This document shows, one piece after another, positions 16,931 through 25,886 of a stretch of DNA of 64,000 nucleotides. This DNA comes from Mycolicibacterium komossense. Its GTDB lineage: Bacteria > Actinomycetota > Actinomycetes > Mycobacteriales > Mycobacteriaceae. Each line of letters opens with the position of its first letter. Position 1 is the stretch's first letter. The stretch covers positions 62,001-126,000 of the forward strand of contig NZ_JACKTY010000012.1 of assembly GCF_025822605.1 (NCBI RefSeq). Direction: 5' to 3'. Below the pieces are notes generated by a model. It saw only the letters and a list, made by a program, of their open reading frames with translations. It searched no databases and was not told where the DNA came from. The translations under genes and the position numbers were made by a program.

Positions 16931-18373
16931 CTAATCATGGTGCTCCGTGGTGAGCGGGGTGTTCCACCAGATCTCGGGCTGCTTGGTGCTCCACCCGCTG
17001 ACCGCTTCCAACTCGGCCGCCAGCGACACCAGCAGTGGCTCGCTGTTGGCCGGCCCCATCAGCTGCACACCGATGGGAAGACCGTCGGAAGTGAATCCGG
17101 CCGGCATGTTGATCGACGGCCAGCCCAGGATGTTCCAGGGCCAGGTCACCGGGCAGGCGGCGATCATTGCCCGGTCGGTGCCGGTACTGCCCAGGCTGTC
17201 GAACGCCCGCGCCAGCGGTGGTGGCTGGGCGGTGGTCGGGGCCAGGATGACGTCGACGGCGTCGAAGATCGCCCCGACCCGACGATGCGACTGCGCCTCG
17301 TGCGCGCGGGCTCTGCGCAGCACCTGCTCCGAGAGCAGCCGGCCCATCCGCATGTTCGCCAACGTGCGACGGTCCAGCGTGACCCCGTCACCCACCCGAT
17401 CGGCCCAGTCCAGCAGCCCCGATGTCGACCGGGCCAGGAAATTCCACGACAGGCGCAGCCCGTAGTCGGGGTTGCCGGCCATGATCGTGTGCCCGAGATC
17501 CTCGAGTTGGGTGCCGACTACGGACAGCGCGGCCCGGATCTCCGGGTGCAGCTTGGCGCGGAAACCCGTGAACGGAAACCGGGTGGACATCGCGATCCGT
17601 AGCGCTCCCGGTCCGATCCCGACCTGCTCGGACAACGAGACCTGCGGCGGTTGATGCAGATCACCTGCCACGTTGCCCGATGTGGCGTCGAGCACCAGGG
17701 CCGCGTCGGCGACCGTGCGGGCCAGTACGCCGTACACCGTGATTCCGTTGAAGGCCTCCGGCAGCGGCCAGGTGGAGATCCGGCCGCGCTGCGGTTTGAT
17801 CCCGACGAGGTTGGTCCAGGCCGCCGGGATCCGCACGCTGCCCGCGCCGTCGGACCCGATCGCCGCGGCCACCAATCCGGCGGCGACGGCCGCGGCGCTG
17901 CCACCCGATGAGCCGCCGGGGGTGTGCTTGCGTTCCCACGGGTTGCGGGTGTGCCCGAAGCCCGGCCCGCTGGTGAAGGGCCACTGACCGAACTCGCAGG
18001 TGTTGGTCTTACCGACGATGACCGCGCCAGCGGCGCGCAGCCTGCGCACCACCTCGGCGTCCGCCGTCGCCGGCAGGACGCGCCCGACGGTGCCGAAATA
18101 CGTTGGCAGCCCGACGATATCGACATCGTCCTTGACAGCGATCGGGATGCCCAGCAGTGGGGCGGTATCGCCGTCGGCCCGGCGCCGGTCGGCTTCGGCC
18201 GCCTCGGCCAGGGCCGATCCGGTCAGCACCACCCGGAAGGCGTTGAGCGTGGACTGGCTCGCGGTGATCGCATGCAGGCAGTTGCGGACCAGCTCAGCAG
18301 ACGTCGTCATCCCGCTGGCCAGCTGATACAGCTGGTCGCCCAAGGTCGGGAAACGCTGCGATGAAACCCGCAT
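16931..18373 (-). CDS. amiA2: amidase AmiA2
   Basis: A 480-residue amidase-signature hydrolase that cleaves carboxylic amides. The Ser-cisSer-Lys triad is visible: Lys in GIPIAVKDDVDIVG (about 80), the glycine/serine-rich TPGGSSGGSAAAVAAG block (about 151-166) and nucleophile Ser in GSDGAGSVRIPA (about 174-185). The ATG at 18373 begins at the conserved MRVSSQRFPTLGDQLYQLAS; upstream frame extension would cross recO and is rejected. Its position between era and recO, divergent from recO, matches Rv2363 (amiA2) of M. tuberculosis. The natural substrate is not known. Confidence 0.9.
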   Translation of the reverse strand: MRVSSQRFPTLGDQLYQLASGMTTSAELVRNCLHAITASQSTLNAFRVVLTGSALAEAAEADRRRADGDTAPLLGIPIAVKDDVDIVGLPTYFGTVGRVLPATADAEVVRRLRAAGAVIVGKTNTCEFGQWPFTSGPGFGHTRNPWERKHTPGGSSGGSAAAVAAGLVAAAIGSDGAGSVRIPAAWTNLVGIKPQRGRISTWPLPEAFNGITVYGVLARTVADAALVLDATSGNVAGDLHQPPQVSLSEQVGIGPGALRIAMSTRFPFTGFRAKLHPEIRAALSVVGTQLEDLGHTIMAGNPDYGLRLSWNFLARSTSGLLDWADRVGDGVTLDRRTLANMRMGRLLSEQVLRRARAHEAQSHRRVGAIFDAVDVILAPTTAQPPPLARAFDSLGSTGTDRAMIAACPVTWPWNILGWPSINMPAGFTSDGLPIGVQLMGPANSEPLLVSLAAELEAVSGWSTKQPEIWWNTPLTTEHHD

Positions 18374-18434
18374 CTCGTGGAGACTATCGGCGCGCGATAC
18401 CCAATTTGTCGCATTGCAATGGGAAACTTGTTCG

Positions 18435-19277
18435 ATGCGGCTGTATCGGGACCGAGCGGTTGTGCTGCGCCAGCACAAGCTCGGCGAGGCCGACCGGATC
18501 GTCACCCTGCTGACCCGCGACCACGGTCTGGTCCGCGCGGTGGCCAAAGGGGTGCGCCGCACCCGCAGCAAGTTCGGCGCCAAGCTGGAACCGTTCTCCC
18601 ACGTCGACGTGCAGCTGCACCCCGGGCGCAATCTCGACATCGTCACCCAGGTCGTCAGCCTGGATGCGTTCACCACCGACATCGTCAGCGATTACGGCCG
18701 GTACACCAGCGCGTGCGCGGTGCTGGAGATCGCCGAACGCCTCGCCGGCGAGGAACGCGCACCGGCCCCCGACCTGCACCGGCTGACCGTCAGTGCGTTG
18801 CGGGCGGTGGCCGATGACACCCGTCCCCGTGAGTTGCTGCTGGACGCCTACCAGCTGCGTGCCATGGGCATCGCCGGGTGGGCGCCCGCGCTGATCGAAT
18901 GCGCCAGGTGCGCGGCCCCCGGTCCTCACCGGGCTTTCCACGTGGCCGCCGGAGGCAGCGTATGCATCCACTGCCGCCCGGCCGGTTCGACGACGCCGCC
19001 GCAGGGCGTGCTGGATCTGATGGCGGCCCTGCACGACGGTGACTGGGAGACCGCGCAGGCGTCGACATCGGCGCACCGCAGCCAGGCCAGCGGTCTGGTG
19101 GCCGCGCATCTGCAGTGGCATCTGGAACGTCAGCTCCGGACTCTGCCTCTGGTGGAGCGCATGCATCGGGTTGATCGCACGGTCGCCGATCACCGGGCGC
19201 TGCTATTGCGGCAGGATGTACCGCATGGCCTTGAAGAAGGAGAAGGACACCTGCCCCCAGCTGCCGCCGGCGGCTGA
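18435..19277 (+). CDS. recO: DNA repair protein RecO
   Basis: A 280-residue RecO, which loads RecA with RecF/RecR. It has an N-terminal OB fold ([20 protein letters not shown], residues 1-80) and a helical C-terminal domain with a zinc-binding set, CARC (about 156) and CIHC (about 177). The start at 18435 is the family start. Its 3' end overlaps the decaprenyl diphosphate synthase gene by 53 bp, so the two are co-transcribed. Confidence 0.94.
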   Translation: MRLYRDRAVVLRQHKLGEADRIVTLLTRDHGLVRAVAKGVRRTRSKFGAKLEPFSHVDVQLHPGRNLDIVTQVVSLDAFTTDIVSDYGRYTSACAVLEIAERLAGEERAPAPDLHRLTVSALRAVADDTRPRELLLDAYQLRAMGIAGWAPALIECARCAAPGPHRAFHVAAGGSVCIHCRPAGSTTPPQGVLDLMAALHDGDWETAQASTSAHRSQASGLVAAHLQWHLERQLRTLPLVERMHRVDRTVADHRALLLRQDVPHGLEEGEGHLPPAAAGG

Positions 19278-20106
19278 CGACTATCCGACATTCCCGGACA
19301 AGTCGACGTGGCCGGTGATTTTCCCTGATCTGCCGCCGAAGACCAACGGCAAGTTCTCCAGGCCGCCACAGCACACGTCGAAGGAGTCGGCTCCGCTGAT
19401 TCCCGCCGACCAGGTACCCAACCACGTCGCCGTCGTGATGGATGGCAACGGCCGGTGGGCCACGCAGCGGGACCTCGGCCGCACCGAGGGGCACAAGATG
19501 GGCGAGGCGGTACTGATCGACATCACCTGCGGCGCCATCGAAATCGGGATCAAACACCTCACCGTGTACGCGTTCTCCACCGAGAACTGGAAGCGCAGCG
19601 CCGAGGAAGTGCGGTTCTTGATGGGATTCAACCGCGAGGTGGTGCGCCGCCGGCGGGAGAACCTCAACGCGATGGGCGTCCGGATGCGGTGGGTCGGCTC
19701 GCGGCCGCGGATGTGGCGAAGTGTCATCAAGGAATTCGACATCGCCGAGCAGATGACTGTCGACAACGACGTCATCACCATCAACTACTGCGTGAACTAC
19801 GGCGGTCGCACCGAGATCGTCGAGGCCGCGCAGGAGCTGGCAGCACTCGCTGCTCAGGGGAAGGTCAACCCCAGCCGGATCTCCGAGGCGGCCTTCGCCA
19901 AGCATCTGCATCGCGAGGACATTCCGGACGTCGACCTGTTCATCAGGACCTCGGGGGAGCAGCGGGCCAGTAACTTCCTGCTGTGGCAGGCGGCGTATGC
20001 GGAGTTCGTGTTCCAGGACAAGCTGTGGCCGGACTACGACCGTCGCGATCTGTGGGCAGCGTGCGAGGAGTACGTCTCCCGGAACCGAAGGTTCGGCAGA
20101 GCCTGA
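19225..20106 (+). CDS. uppS: decaprenyl diphosphate synthase (cis-prenyltransferase, UppS family)
   Basis: A 293-residue cis-prenyltransferase. Mycobacterial members (Rv2361c type) add isopentenyl units to give decaprenyl diphosphate, the lipid carrier for peptidoglycan and arabinogalactan. The catalytic MDGNGRWA motif is at about residues 72-79 and [15 protein letters not shown] at about 240. The long N-terminal stretch ([20 protein letters not shown]) is typical of the mycobacterial protein and supports the ATG at 19225 inside recO. The next gene overlaps its stop by one base. Confidence 0.95.
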   Translation: MALKKEKDTCPQLPPAADDYPTFPDKSTWPVIFPDLPPKTNGKFSRPPQHTSKESAPLIPADQVPNHVAVVMDGNGRWATQRDLGRTEGHKMGEAVLIDITCGAIEIGIKHLTVYAFSTENWKRSAEEVRFLMGFNREVVRRRRENLNAMGVRMRWVGSRPRMWRSVIKEFDIAEQMTVDNDVITINYCVNYGGRTEIVEAAQELAALAAQGKVNPSRISEAAFAKHLHREDIPDVDLFIRTSGEQRASNFLLWQAAYAEFVFQDKLWPDYDRRDLWAACEEYVSRNRRFGRA

Positions 20107-20561
20107 TGCCTACTCTCTTGGAGCGGTTGACCTCGGCGCTGGGGGAGGCCCTGACGGTCGTCGAGGAGCCCGACGGCGGGTTGACCGTCAGCCAGGACGG
20201 GATTGTTGCGTCGCTGCGGGTGGTCACCATCGCCGAAGGCCTGGAAATGGTGTCGCTTAGTCAGCCGTTGGCGTGGGATCTGCCGTTGACGGCCAAGACC
20301 CGCGAACGCGTCACCCAGCATGCCAGCAGCACCCTGCTCGGCACGGTGGCGTTGGTGGAGAAGGCGCCCAGTGGGCCCGAGACGCCGGCCAACGGCTCCT
20401 CGGGCAAAGCTGCCGCCCGCAGTTCGTCGAGCCGCAGGGTGGCCGATGTGATGCTGCGTTACAACTTTCCCGGCGCCGGGCTGACCGACGACGCGCTACG
20501 CACGTTGATCCTGATGGTGCTGGCCTCGGGCGCCGATGTGCGCCGCGATCTGCTGTCCTGA
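20106..20561 (+). CDS. conserved mycobacterial protein of unknown function (Rv2360c-like)
   Basis: A 151-residue soluble protein with no signal peptide or membrane segment. It starts [21 protein letters not shown] and has a low-complexity Ala/Ser/Arg linker around residues 92-118 between two small folded parts. It follows the decaprenyl diphosphate synthase with a TGATG junction, matching the place and size of Rv2360c. No function is recognised. Confidence 0.85.
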   Translation: MPTLLERLTSALGEALTVVEEPDGGLTVSQDGIVASLRVVTIAEGLEMVSLSQPLAWDLPLTAKTRERVTQHASSTLLGTVALVEKAPSGPETPANGSSGKAAARSSSSRRVADVMLRYNFPGAGLTDDALRTLILMVLASGADVRRDLLS

Positions 20562-20622
20562 ACCGGAGCCGATTGTCTCGCTCCTCAACCGCCTCGTCCC
20601 CCGGCGGCATCGGTCGGCTCGA

Positions 20623-21024
20623 CTAGCTCCGGCAGTCGGCGCAGGTGCCGAAGATCTCGATGGTATGGCTGACATCTGAAAAGCCTTGCGCGGCAGCTAC
20701 GTCCGCTGCCCAGGCTTCGACCTCGGGCCCGGCCACCTCGACGGTGGCGCCGCAGCCGCGGCAGACCAGGTGATGGTGGTGATGCGACGAGCAGCGCCGG
20801 TACACCGATTCGCCGGTGTCGGTGCGCAACGTATCGAGCAGGTTGGCCGCCGACATCGACTGCAGCGTGCGGTAAACCGTTGTCAGGCCGATGTTGTCGC
20901 CGCGACGGCGCAGTTCGTCATGTAGTTCCTGCGCGGAGCGGAACTCCCCGATGCTGTCCATCAGGCTGGTGATCGCCGAGCGTTGGCGGGTGGCGCGGGT
21001 GGTCCGCGTGTTGGTGTCGGTCAC
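20623..21024 (-). CDS. zur: zinc uptake regulator Zur (FurB)
   Basis: A 133-residue Fur-family repressor. The winged helix (TTRATRQRSAITSLMDSIGEF, then GLTTVYRTLQSM) covers residues 8-60. Metal sites include the RRCSSHHHHHLVC run and two structural CxxC pairs, CRGC and CADC. With Zn2+ bound it represses zinc import and alternative ribosomal protein genes. It is the second gene of the smtB-zur operon (ATGA overlap), as in Rv2358-Rv2359 of M. tuberculosis. Confidence 0.95.
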   Translation of the reverse strand: MTDTNTRTTRATRQRSAITSLMDSIGEFRSAQELHDELRRRGDNIGLTTVYRTLQSMSAANLLDTLRTDTGESVYRRCSSHHHHHLVCRGCGATVEVAGPEVEAWAADVAAAQGFSDVSHTIEIFGTCADCRS

Positions 21025-21401
21025 TGCTCTTCCCCGTCGGCTCCGCCGTGCGATTCCCCGGCGTGGGCGACCGCGTCGAGCACGATGCTGGCGAGGTGGT
21101 GGTCGACCAGGCGGTAGAGCACCTCGCGGCCGGAGCGTTCGCCGTCGACCACGCCCGCCGACTTGAGGATGCGCAGGTGCTGGCTGACCAGTGGCTGCGG
21201 TACCTCCAGGGCGTCGACCAGCTCATGCACGCAGCGCTGCGACTCCTGCAGCTGGAGGACGATCGCGATTCGGACCGGTGCGGCCAGCGCGCGCAGGATG
21301 TCGCCGGCGCTTTCCAGGATCTCGCGTGGCGGTGAGGCGGCGAGGTGGCCGTGTCGATGCTCGTCTTCGGTCGCGATGGGCACGTGTTCCACTCCAGGCA
21401 C
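21021..21401 (-). CDS. smtB: ArsR/SmtB-family zinc-responsive repressor SmtB
   Basis: A 126-residue winged-helix metalloregulator. The DNA-binding part ([20 protein letters not shown]) lies at about 58-77 and the C-terminal helix [16 protein letters not shown] holds the alpha-5 zinc-site residues. An N-terminal His-rich stretch (EDEHRHGH) may add metal contacts. In M. tuberculosis SmtB represses its own operon with zur until zinc releases it. The start is uncertain: GTG at 21401 gives the longest form, while GTG at 21383 has GGAG eight bases upstream and may be the real one. Confidence 0.92.
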   Translation of the reverse strand: MPGVEHVPIATEDEHRHGHLAASPPREILESAGDILRALAAPVRIAIVLQLQESQRCVHELVDALEVPQPLVSQHLRILKSAGVVDGERSGREVLYRLVDHHLASIVLDAVAHAGESHGGADGEEQ

Positions 21402-21408
21402 AATCTAT

Positions 21409-21423
21409 TGGAAATCGTTTTCA
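21409..21423. promoter_or_regulatory. Zur-box-like site upstream of smtB-zur
   Basis: TGGAAATCGTTTTCA is a near-palindrome close to the mycobacterial Zur-box core as I recall it (TGAAAATCATTTTCA; 13 of 15 match). It sits in the smtB leader, between smtB and the divergent glyS gene. Confidence 0.5.
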
Positions 21424-21530
21424 GTTGCGGACTCCACTTTTACATGCGCGATGACGCATGTCAAAGCCTGTTTGGCCGCCCGCTAGGCTTATCTGGTTGC
21501 ATCCCCACCCATCACAGGAGTTCATACACC

Positions 21531-22895
21531 GTGGCGTCCGTCATCGACACCATCGCCAACCTGGCCAAGCGGCGCGGTTTGGTCTATCAGTCCGGCGAGA
21601 TCTACGGCGGTACGAAGTCGGCCTGGGACTACGGTCCGCTGGGCGTCGAGCTCAAGGAGAACATCAAGCGGCAGTGGTGGCGCTCGATGGTCACCGGCCG
21701 CGACGACGTCGTCGGCCTGGACAGCGCGATCATCCTGCCGCGTCAGGTGTGGGTGGCCTCCGGTCACGTCGAGGTCTTCAACGACCCGCTGGTCGAGTGC
21801 CTGAACTGTCACAAGCGGCATCGGCAGGACCATATGCAAGAGGCGTACGCGCTCAAGAAGGGTCTCGACGATCCGGACGCCGTTCCGATGACCGAGATCG
21901 TCTGCCCGGACTGCGGCACCAAGGGCCAGTGGACCGAGCCGCGTGACTTCAACATGATGCTCAAGACCTACCTCGGCCCGATCGAGTCCGAGGAGGGCCT
22001 GCACTATCTGCGCCCGGAGACCGCGCAGGGCATCTTCGTGAACTTCGCGAACGTGGTGACGACATCGCGCAAGAAGCCACCGTTCGGTATCGGCCAGATC
22101 GGCAAGAGCTTCCGCAACGAGATCACCCCCGGCAACTTCATCTTCCGCACCCGCGAGTTCGAGCAGATGGAGATGGAGTTCTTCGTCGAGCCCCAGTACT
22201 GGATCGACACCCGGCTGGCCTGGTACACCGACCTCGGCATCGATCCCGGCAACCTTCGGCTCTACGACCACCCGAAAGAGAAGCTGTCGCACTATTCCGA
22301 CGGCACCGTCGATATCGAGTACAAGTTCGGTTTCGCCGGCAACCCGTGGGGTGAGCTGGAAGGCATCGCCAACCGGACTAACTTCGACTTGTCCACTCAC
22401 TCAAAGCATTCCGGTGTCGACCTGTCGTTCTTCGATCAGGCCACCGAAACCCGCTACGTGCCCTACGTGATCGAACCGGCGGCGGGCCTGACTCGTTCGC
22501 TGATGGCATTCCTGGTCGACGCGTACCACGAGGACGAGGCGCCCAATGCCAAAGGCGGAGTGGACAAGCGGACCGTGCTGAAGCTCGATCCGCGGCTCTC
22601 GCCGGTCAAGGCCGCGGTGCTTCCGCTGTCCCGGCATGCCGACCTCTCGCCGAAGGCTCGCGACCTGGCCGCAGAACTGCGCACGTCGTGGAACATCGAG
22701 TTCGACGACGCCGGTGCGATCGGGCGGCGCTACCGCCGTCAGGACGAGATCGGCACGCCGTTCTGCGTGACGTTGGACTTCGATTCCCTTGAGGATCATG
22801 CCGTCACCATCCGCGAGCGGGACACGATGGCGCAGGAGCGGGTGGCGATCGACGCGGTGTCGGACTACCTGGCGGTGCGACTGAAGGGCTGCTGA
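21531..22895 (+). CDS. glyS: glycyl-tRNA synthetase (homodimeric type)
   Basis: A 454-residue class II aminoacyl-tRNA synthetase of the alpha2 type. The N-terminus [20 protein letters not shown], the zinc-like CLNC...CPDCG cysteines, the class II motif 2 region [21 protein letters not shown] (about 198) and the C-terminal anticodon domain are present. AGGAG lies ten bases before the GTG. It is divergent from smtB-zur as in other mycobacteria. Confidence 0.96.
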   Translation: MASVIDTIANLAKRRGLVYQSGEIYGGTKSAWDYGPLGVELKENIKRQWWRSMVTGRDDVVGLDSAIILPRQVWVASGHVEVFNDPLVECLNCHKRHRQDHMQEAYALKKGLDDPDAVPMTEIVCPDCGTKGQWTEPRDFNMMLKTYLGPIESEEGLHYLRPETAQGIFVNFANVVTTSRKKPPFGIGQIGKSFRNEITPGNFIFRTREFEQMEMEFFVEPQYWIDTRLAWYTDLGIDPGNLRLYDHPKEKLSHYSDGTVDIEYKFGFAGNPWGELEGIANRTNFDLSTHSKHSGVDLSFFDQATETRYVPYVIEPAAGLTRSLMAFLVDAYHEDEAPNAKGGVDKRTVLKLDPRLSPVKAAVLPLSRHADLSPKARDLAAELRTSWNIEFDDAGAIGRRYRRQDEIGTPFCVTLDFDSLEDHAVTIRERDTMAQERVAIDAVSDYLAVRLKGC

Positions 22896-22896
22896 G

Positions 22897-22942
22897 TACT
22901 CCCGCGCGGAAAGCGCGTTCAGTCGGTGAACGCGCGGGAGTA
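22897..22942. terminator. bidirectional inverted repeat at the glyS / hydrolase convergence
   Basis: TACTCCCGCGC and GCGCGGGAGTA form an 11-bp perfect stem right after the glyS stop; a nested GCGCGTTCA/TGAACGCGC hairpin is an alternative. The repeat overlaps the last codons of the minus-strand hydrolase and probably ends transcription both ways. Confidence 0.6.
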
Positions 22943-24601
22943 GCGACAGCCGTCGCGGTCCGCCCACGGTGCCACTGTGCCGATGGGCGTGCCGAAGGTG
23001 ATGCGTTCGGGTAGCCGCGGGTCGGCACCGATTCGAAAGGTGGCCCCTCCCAGCGGCACCAACTCGGCCTCGTCAGCAGGAGCCTCCACGCCGCCGGGGG
23101 CGATGAGGATGAGTCTGCCCCCGCGCAGCACCACCCGGAAGTTGGTGAACCATGGTGTGTAGGCGCGGTAGTGCCCGCAGAAGGGCTCCAGTCCGCTCAC
23201 CGGGGGCGTGGGAGTAGGTGCTGTCGGGCTCGCATCGGCACGGGTGAAGGTCCGCGGCCCCCAGTGCCAGGCGCCGTCGTCGAACGTCAAGGCAAACCTA
23301 CGTAGTGGCCGGGTCGGAGTCACCGCACCGCGGTACCAGGTCCGCAGCAGTGGTGCGCGCTCACCATCGCACCGAACCGACAAGGCGATCAGATCGCCAA
23401 CCCGCCGTTCGGCGCGCACCTCGATCTCCGACGGCTCATCCGACAATGCCGATTCCGTTGTGGCATCGATGAACTCGCCCGTGCAGTTCAGGCTCTCGAT
23501 GCGCTCAGCGTCCCACCAGCGGGGATCGAGGCCATCGACGTTCACGGTGCCGGGGGCGCTCAACTCCGCGGCAACGCTACGCGCTATCGCCTCGGCGACG
23601 GGTGTGTCGCCGTTGGCATTGGTGACGACGCAGACCGCGGTCCCGTCGTCGAGATCCGCCAGGAGGAACGAGGCGTAGCCGACCATGCCGCCGCCGTGTG
23701 AGAGCACGGTTCGTCCGCCCGTGCGTTCGACGTTGATACCCAGACCGTAACGGCTGCTCTCGGTGGCCGGCACGCCGGAAAGGGCGAGTACGTCCTCTCC
23801 GTCGGGGGCGATCGTCTTCACCATGGTGTCGAAGTCGGCAGCGGGCAGGATCGTCGTGCCATCGAGGGCGCCCCGGCCGAGCAGCATGCGGGCGAAGCGA
23901 CCCAAGTCCGATACCGTGGCCGCGACGTTGCCGTCGGCGCCGGCGACTTCCAGCCACGGCGCCTGTACCACCGGATCCCCTGGGGTCCAGGGCTGATCAT
24001 CTCGCAGCGGCTGGTATCCCCTTGCCAGCGACCAGTAATCGTCGTGGGTTACGCAGGCGCTGGTGGATGTCATCTCCAGCGGCGCAAGGATATTCGTCTG
24101 GACCAGGTCGACCAGTGGCCGCCGGGCCACGTGCCGGGCGACCAGGCCCAGCAGGACGAAGCCGAGGTTGGAGTAGTGGAAGAACGTCCCTGGCGCGGCT
24201 GGCGAGACATCGCCCGTGAACGTGGTCGCCTGGCCGATTTCGTCGGGCACCGCATCGACACTCGCGACCAGTCCGGCCGTATGATTCAGCAGTCTGCCGA
24301 CGGTGATTCCGTCCGCGCGCAGCGGCGTCGGGAGCCAGTCGAGTACGGCGCCGACGGGTTCGTCGAGCCGCAGCAGGCCGGCGCCGACGAGCTGCAGAAC
24401 GGCGATCGACGTGAAGATCTTGCTGATCGAGCCGATCTCGAAACGATGCTGCGGCGCAACGGGAATGCTCGCACCGACGTCGGCGTGGCCGAACCGGTGG
24501 CAGAACGTCTCACCGTTGCGGTCGACGGCCACCACGGCACCTCCGGGCACCGCCCAGTGCTCGGCGATGGCTGCGACGACTGCCCGTGCCGAGTCACTCA
24601 C
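22919..24601 (-). CDS. serine hydrolase, beta-lactamase/D-aminopeptidase-like family
   Basis: A 560-residue penicillin-binding-protein-fold hydrolase. The SxxK nucleophile motif is SISK (about 57-60), the YxN motif is YSN in FFHYSNLGF (about 144) and the third motif is SHGGG (about 302). A 200-residue C-terminal beta-rich extension follows, as in D-aminopeptidases and EstB-like esterases. No signal peptide is visible, so it should act in the cytoplasm. It is the last gene of the minus-strand operon and overlaps the decarboxylase stop by eight bases. The context suggests cleavage of a D-amino acid, amide or ester bond in an imported peptide. Substrate unknown. Confidence 0.83.
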   Translation of the reverse strand: MSDSARAVVAAIAEHWAVPGGAVVAVDRNGETFCHRFGHADVGASIPVAPQHRFEIGSISKIFTSIAVLQLVGAGLLRLDEPVGAVLDWLPTPLRADGITVGRLLNHTAGLVASVDAVPDEIGQATTFTGDVSPAAPGTFFHYSNLGFVLLGLVARHVARRPLVDLVQTNILAPLEMTSTSACVTHDDYWSLARGYQPLRDDQPWTPGDPVVQAPWLEVAGADGNVAATVSDLGRFARMLLGRGALDGTTILPAADFDTMVKTIAPDGEDVLALSGVPATESSRYGLGINVERTGGRTVLSHGGGMVGYASFLLADLDDGTAVCVVTNANGDTPVAEAIARSVAAELSAPGTVNVDGLDPRWWDAERIESLNCTGEFIDATTESALSDEPSEIEVRAERRVGDLIALSVRCDGERAPLLRTWYRGAVTPTRPLRRFALTFDDGAWHWGPRTFTRADASPTAPTPTPPVSGLEPFCGHYRAYTPWFTNFRVVLRGGRLILIAPGGVEAPADEAELVPLGGATFRIGADPRLPERITFGTPIGTVAPWADRDGCRYSRAFTD

Positions 24602-25886
24602 CCGTTGTCCGGTTCGTCAGCAACTGTTCCCGTCGCAGCAGATCGTCGAACGTCTCGCGGCGGACAGCCAGTCGCGACGTCCCGTCCCTGCAGAACACGA
24701 CGGGCGGCTTCAGCGCGGTGTTGTAGTTGTTGGACATGGTGTAGCAGTAGGCCCCGGTCACCGGAACCGTGACGAGGTCACCCACCCGAGGGCTCACGAC
24801 CTCCGCGCCGTGGGCGATCTCGTCTCCTGACTCGCAGTGGCGGCCGACGAGGTCGACGGTCTCGGTAGGACCGCTTCGATCGATCACGGCCGGCGAGAAG
24901 GCCTGCCCGTAGAGCGACACCTCGAGGTTGTCGCCCATACCGCCGTCGACTGCCGCATGGGTGCGAACGCCACGCTTGACCGTGACGACGCGATAGGCGG
25001 TGATTCCGTTGCGCGCCACCATCGATCGGCCCGGCTCAACCAGCAGCTCGACGTCCTCACCGAGGTGGCGGTGAACCGCGGAGGTGATGCGCTGCGCGTA
25101 CTCGTCGATGGAGGGCGCCACGTCCTCGCTCGTGTAGCGCACACCGAGCCCGCCGCCGAGGTCGTAGACGTCGAAGCGCTCGAACTCCGCGAGCGCCTGC
25201 ACAGCAGCGTCGAACTGATCGAGGTCGAGCAATTGGGATCCGACGTGGGCGTGCAACCCGCGTAGCTTGAGCAACGGCTCGCGCCGGATGTGCCGGATCA
25301 CGTCCTGCACCTGGTCCGATGGGATGCCGAATTTGGACGAGTCGTGTCCGGTCATCATGGCGGCGTGGGTCTTGGCCTCCAGCGATGGACTCACCCGCAG
25401 CAATACCGGAACTGGTTCGTCGGCCAGCCGGCCGATGCGCTCGATGTCGTCGAGGTTGTCGATCACGACGTAGCGGACGCGGGCGTCGATGGCGGCACGG
25501 ATGTCGTCGTCGGATTTGGCGTTTCCATGGAAGACGACCCGCCCGGGATCGGCCCCGCCGGCGAGCGCGAGTCCGAGTTCTCCGGCGGCGGCGGTATCGG
25601 TGCCGCAGCCTTCTGATGCCACGGCCCCGATCACCGAGGCGGACGGAAAGCTCTTCGCCGCGAACAGAACCAGCGAGCGGGGGTGGCGGCGGGCGAACGC
25701 CTCGACGTAGGTTCGCGCAGTGCGCCGTAGCGCACCCTCGTCGATCAGATAGGCCGGCGTGCCGTACTGCTCGGCCAGATCGGACACCGCGCAGCCACCG
25801 ATCAGCAGTCGCTCCTGCGCGTCCAGTGTCGTCCCGGCCGGGTAGAGGGACAGATCGATCTCGGCAGGTGTACGAAATGTGGTCAT
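24594..25886 (-). CDS. PLP-dependent decarboxylase, diaminopimelate decarboxylase (LysA)-like
   Basis: A 430-residue fold-type III PLP decarboxylase. All LysA landmarks are seen: PLP-Lys in LFAAKSFPS (about 67), HAHVGSQ (about 205), DLGGGLGVRY (about 233), EPGRS (about 275), DGGMGDN (about 303), CESGDE (about 343) and the Tyr-containing YTMSNNYN (about 378). The expected reaction is meso-diaminopimelate to L-lysine plus CO2. Mycobacteria have an essential lysA beside thrA/argS elsewhere, so this should be a second, catabolic copy. ATG overlaps the kinase stop (ATGA). A related decarboxylase for another D-centre amino acid is the main alternative. Confidence 0.83.
   Translation of the reverse strand: MTTFRTPAEIDLSLYPAGTTLDAQERLLIGGCAVSDLAEQYGTPAYLIDEGALRRTARTYVEAFARRHPRSLVLFAAKSFPSASVIGAVASEGCGTDTAAAGELGLALAGGADPGRVVFHGNAKSDDDIRAAIDARVRYVVIDNLDDIERIGRLADEPVPVLLRVSPSLEAKTHAAMMTGHDSSKFGIPSDQVQDVIRHIRREPLLKLRGLHAHVGSQLLDLDQFDAAVQALAEFERFDVYDLGGGLGVRYTSEDVAPSIDEYAQRITSAVHRHLGEDVELLVEPGRSMVARNGITAYRVVTVKRGVRTHAAVDGGMGDNLEVSLYGQAFSPAVIDRSGPTETVDLVGRHCESGDEIAHGAEVVSPRVGDLVTVPVTGAYCYTMSNNYNTALKPPVVFCRDGTSRLAVRRETFDDLLRREQLLTNRTTGE

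Noticed and set aside
16000..16953. Continuation of the DUF222 frame across the CAP-like gene
   Set aside because: After the HNH region the frame is antisense to a protein with clear signal peptide and domain; it stays open only because of high GC.
22919..24601. Beta-lactamase resistance gene
   Set aside because: No signal peptide and a large extension in a catabolic operon; D-aminopeptidase-type function fits better.
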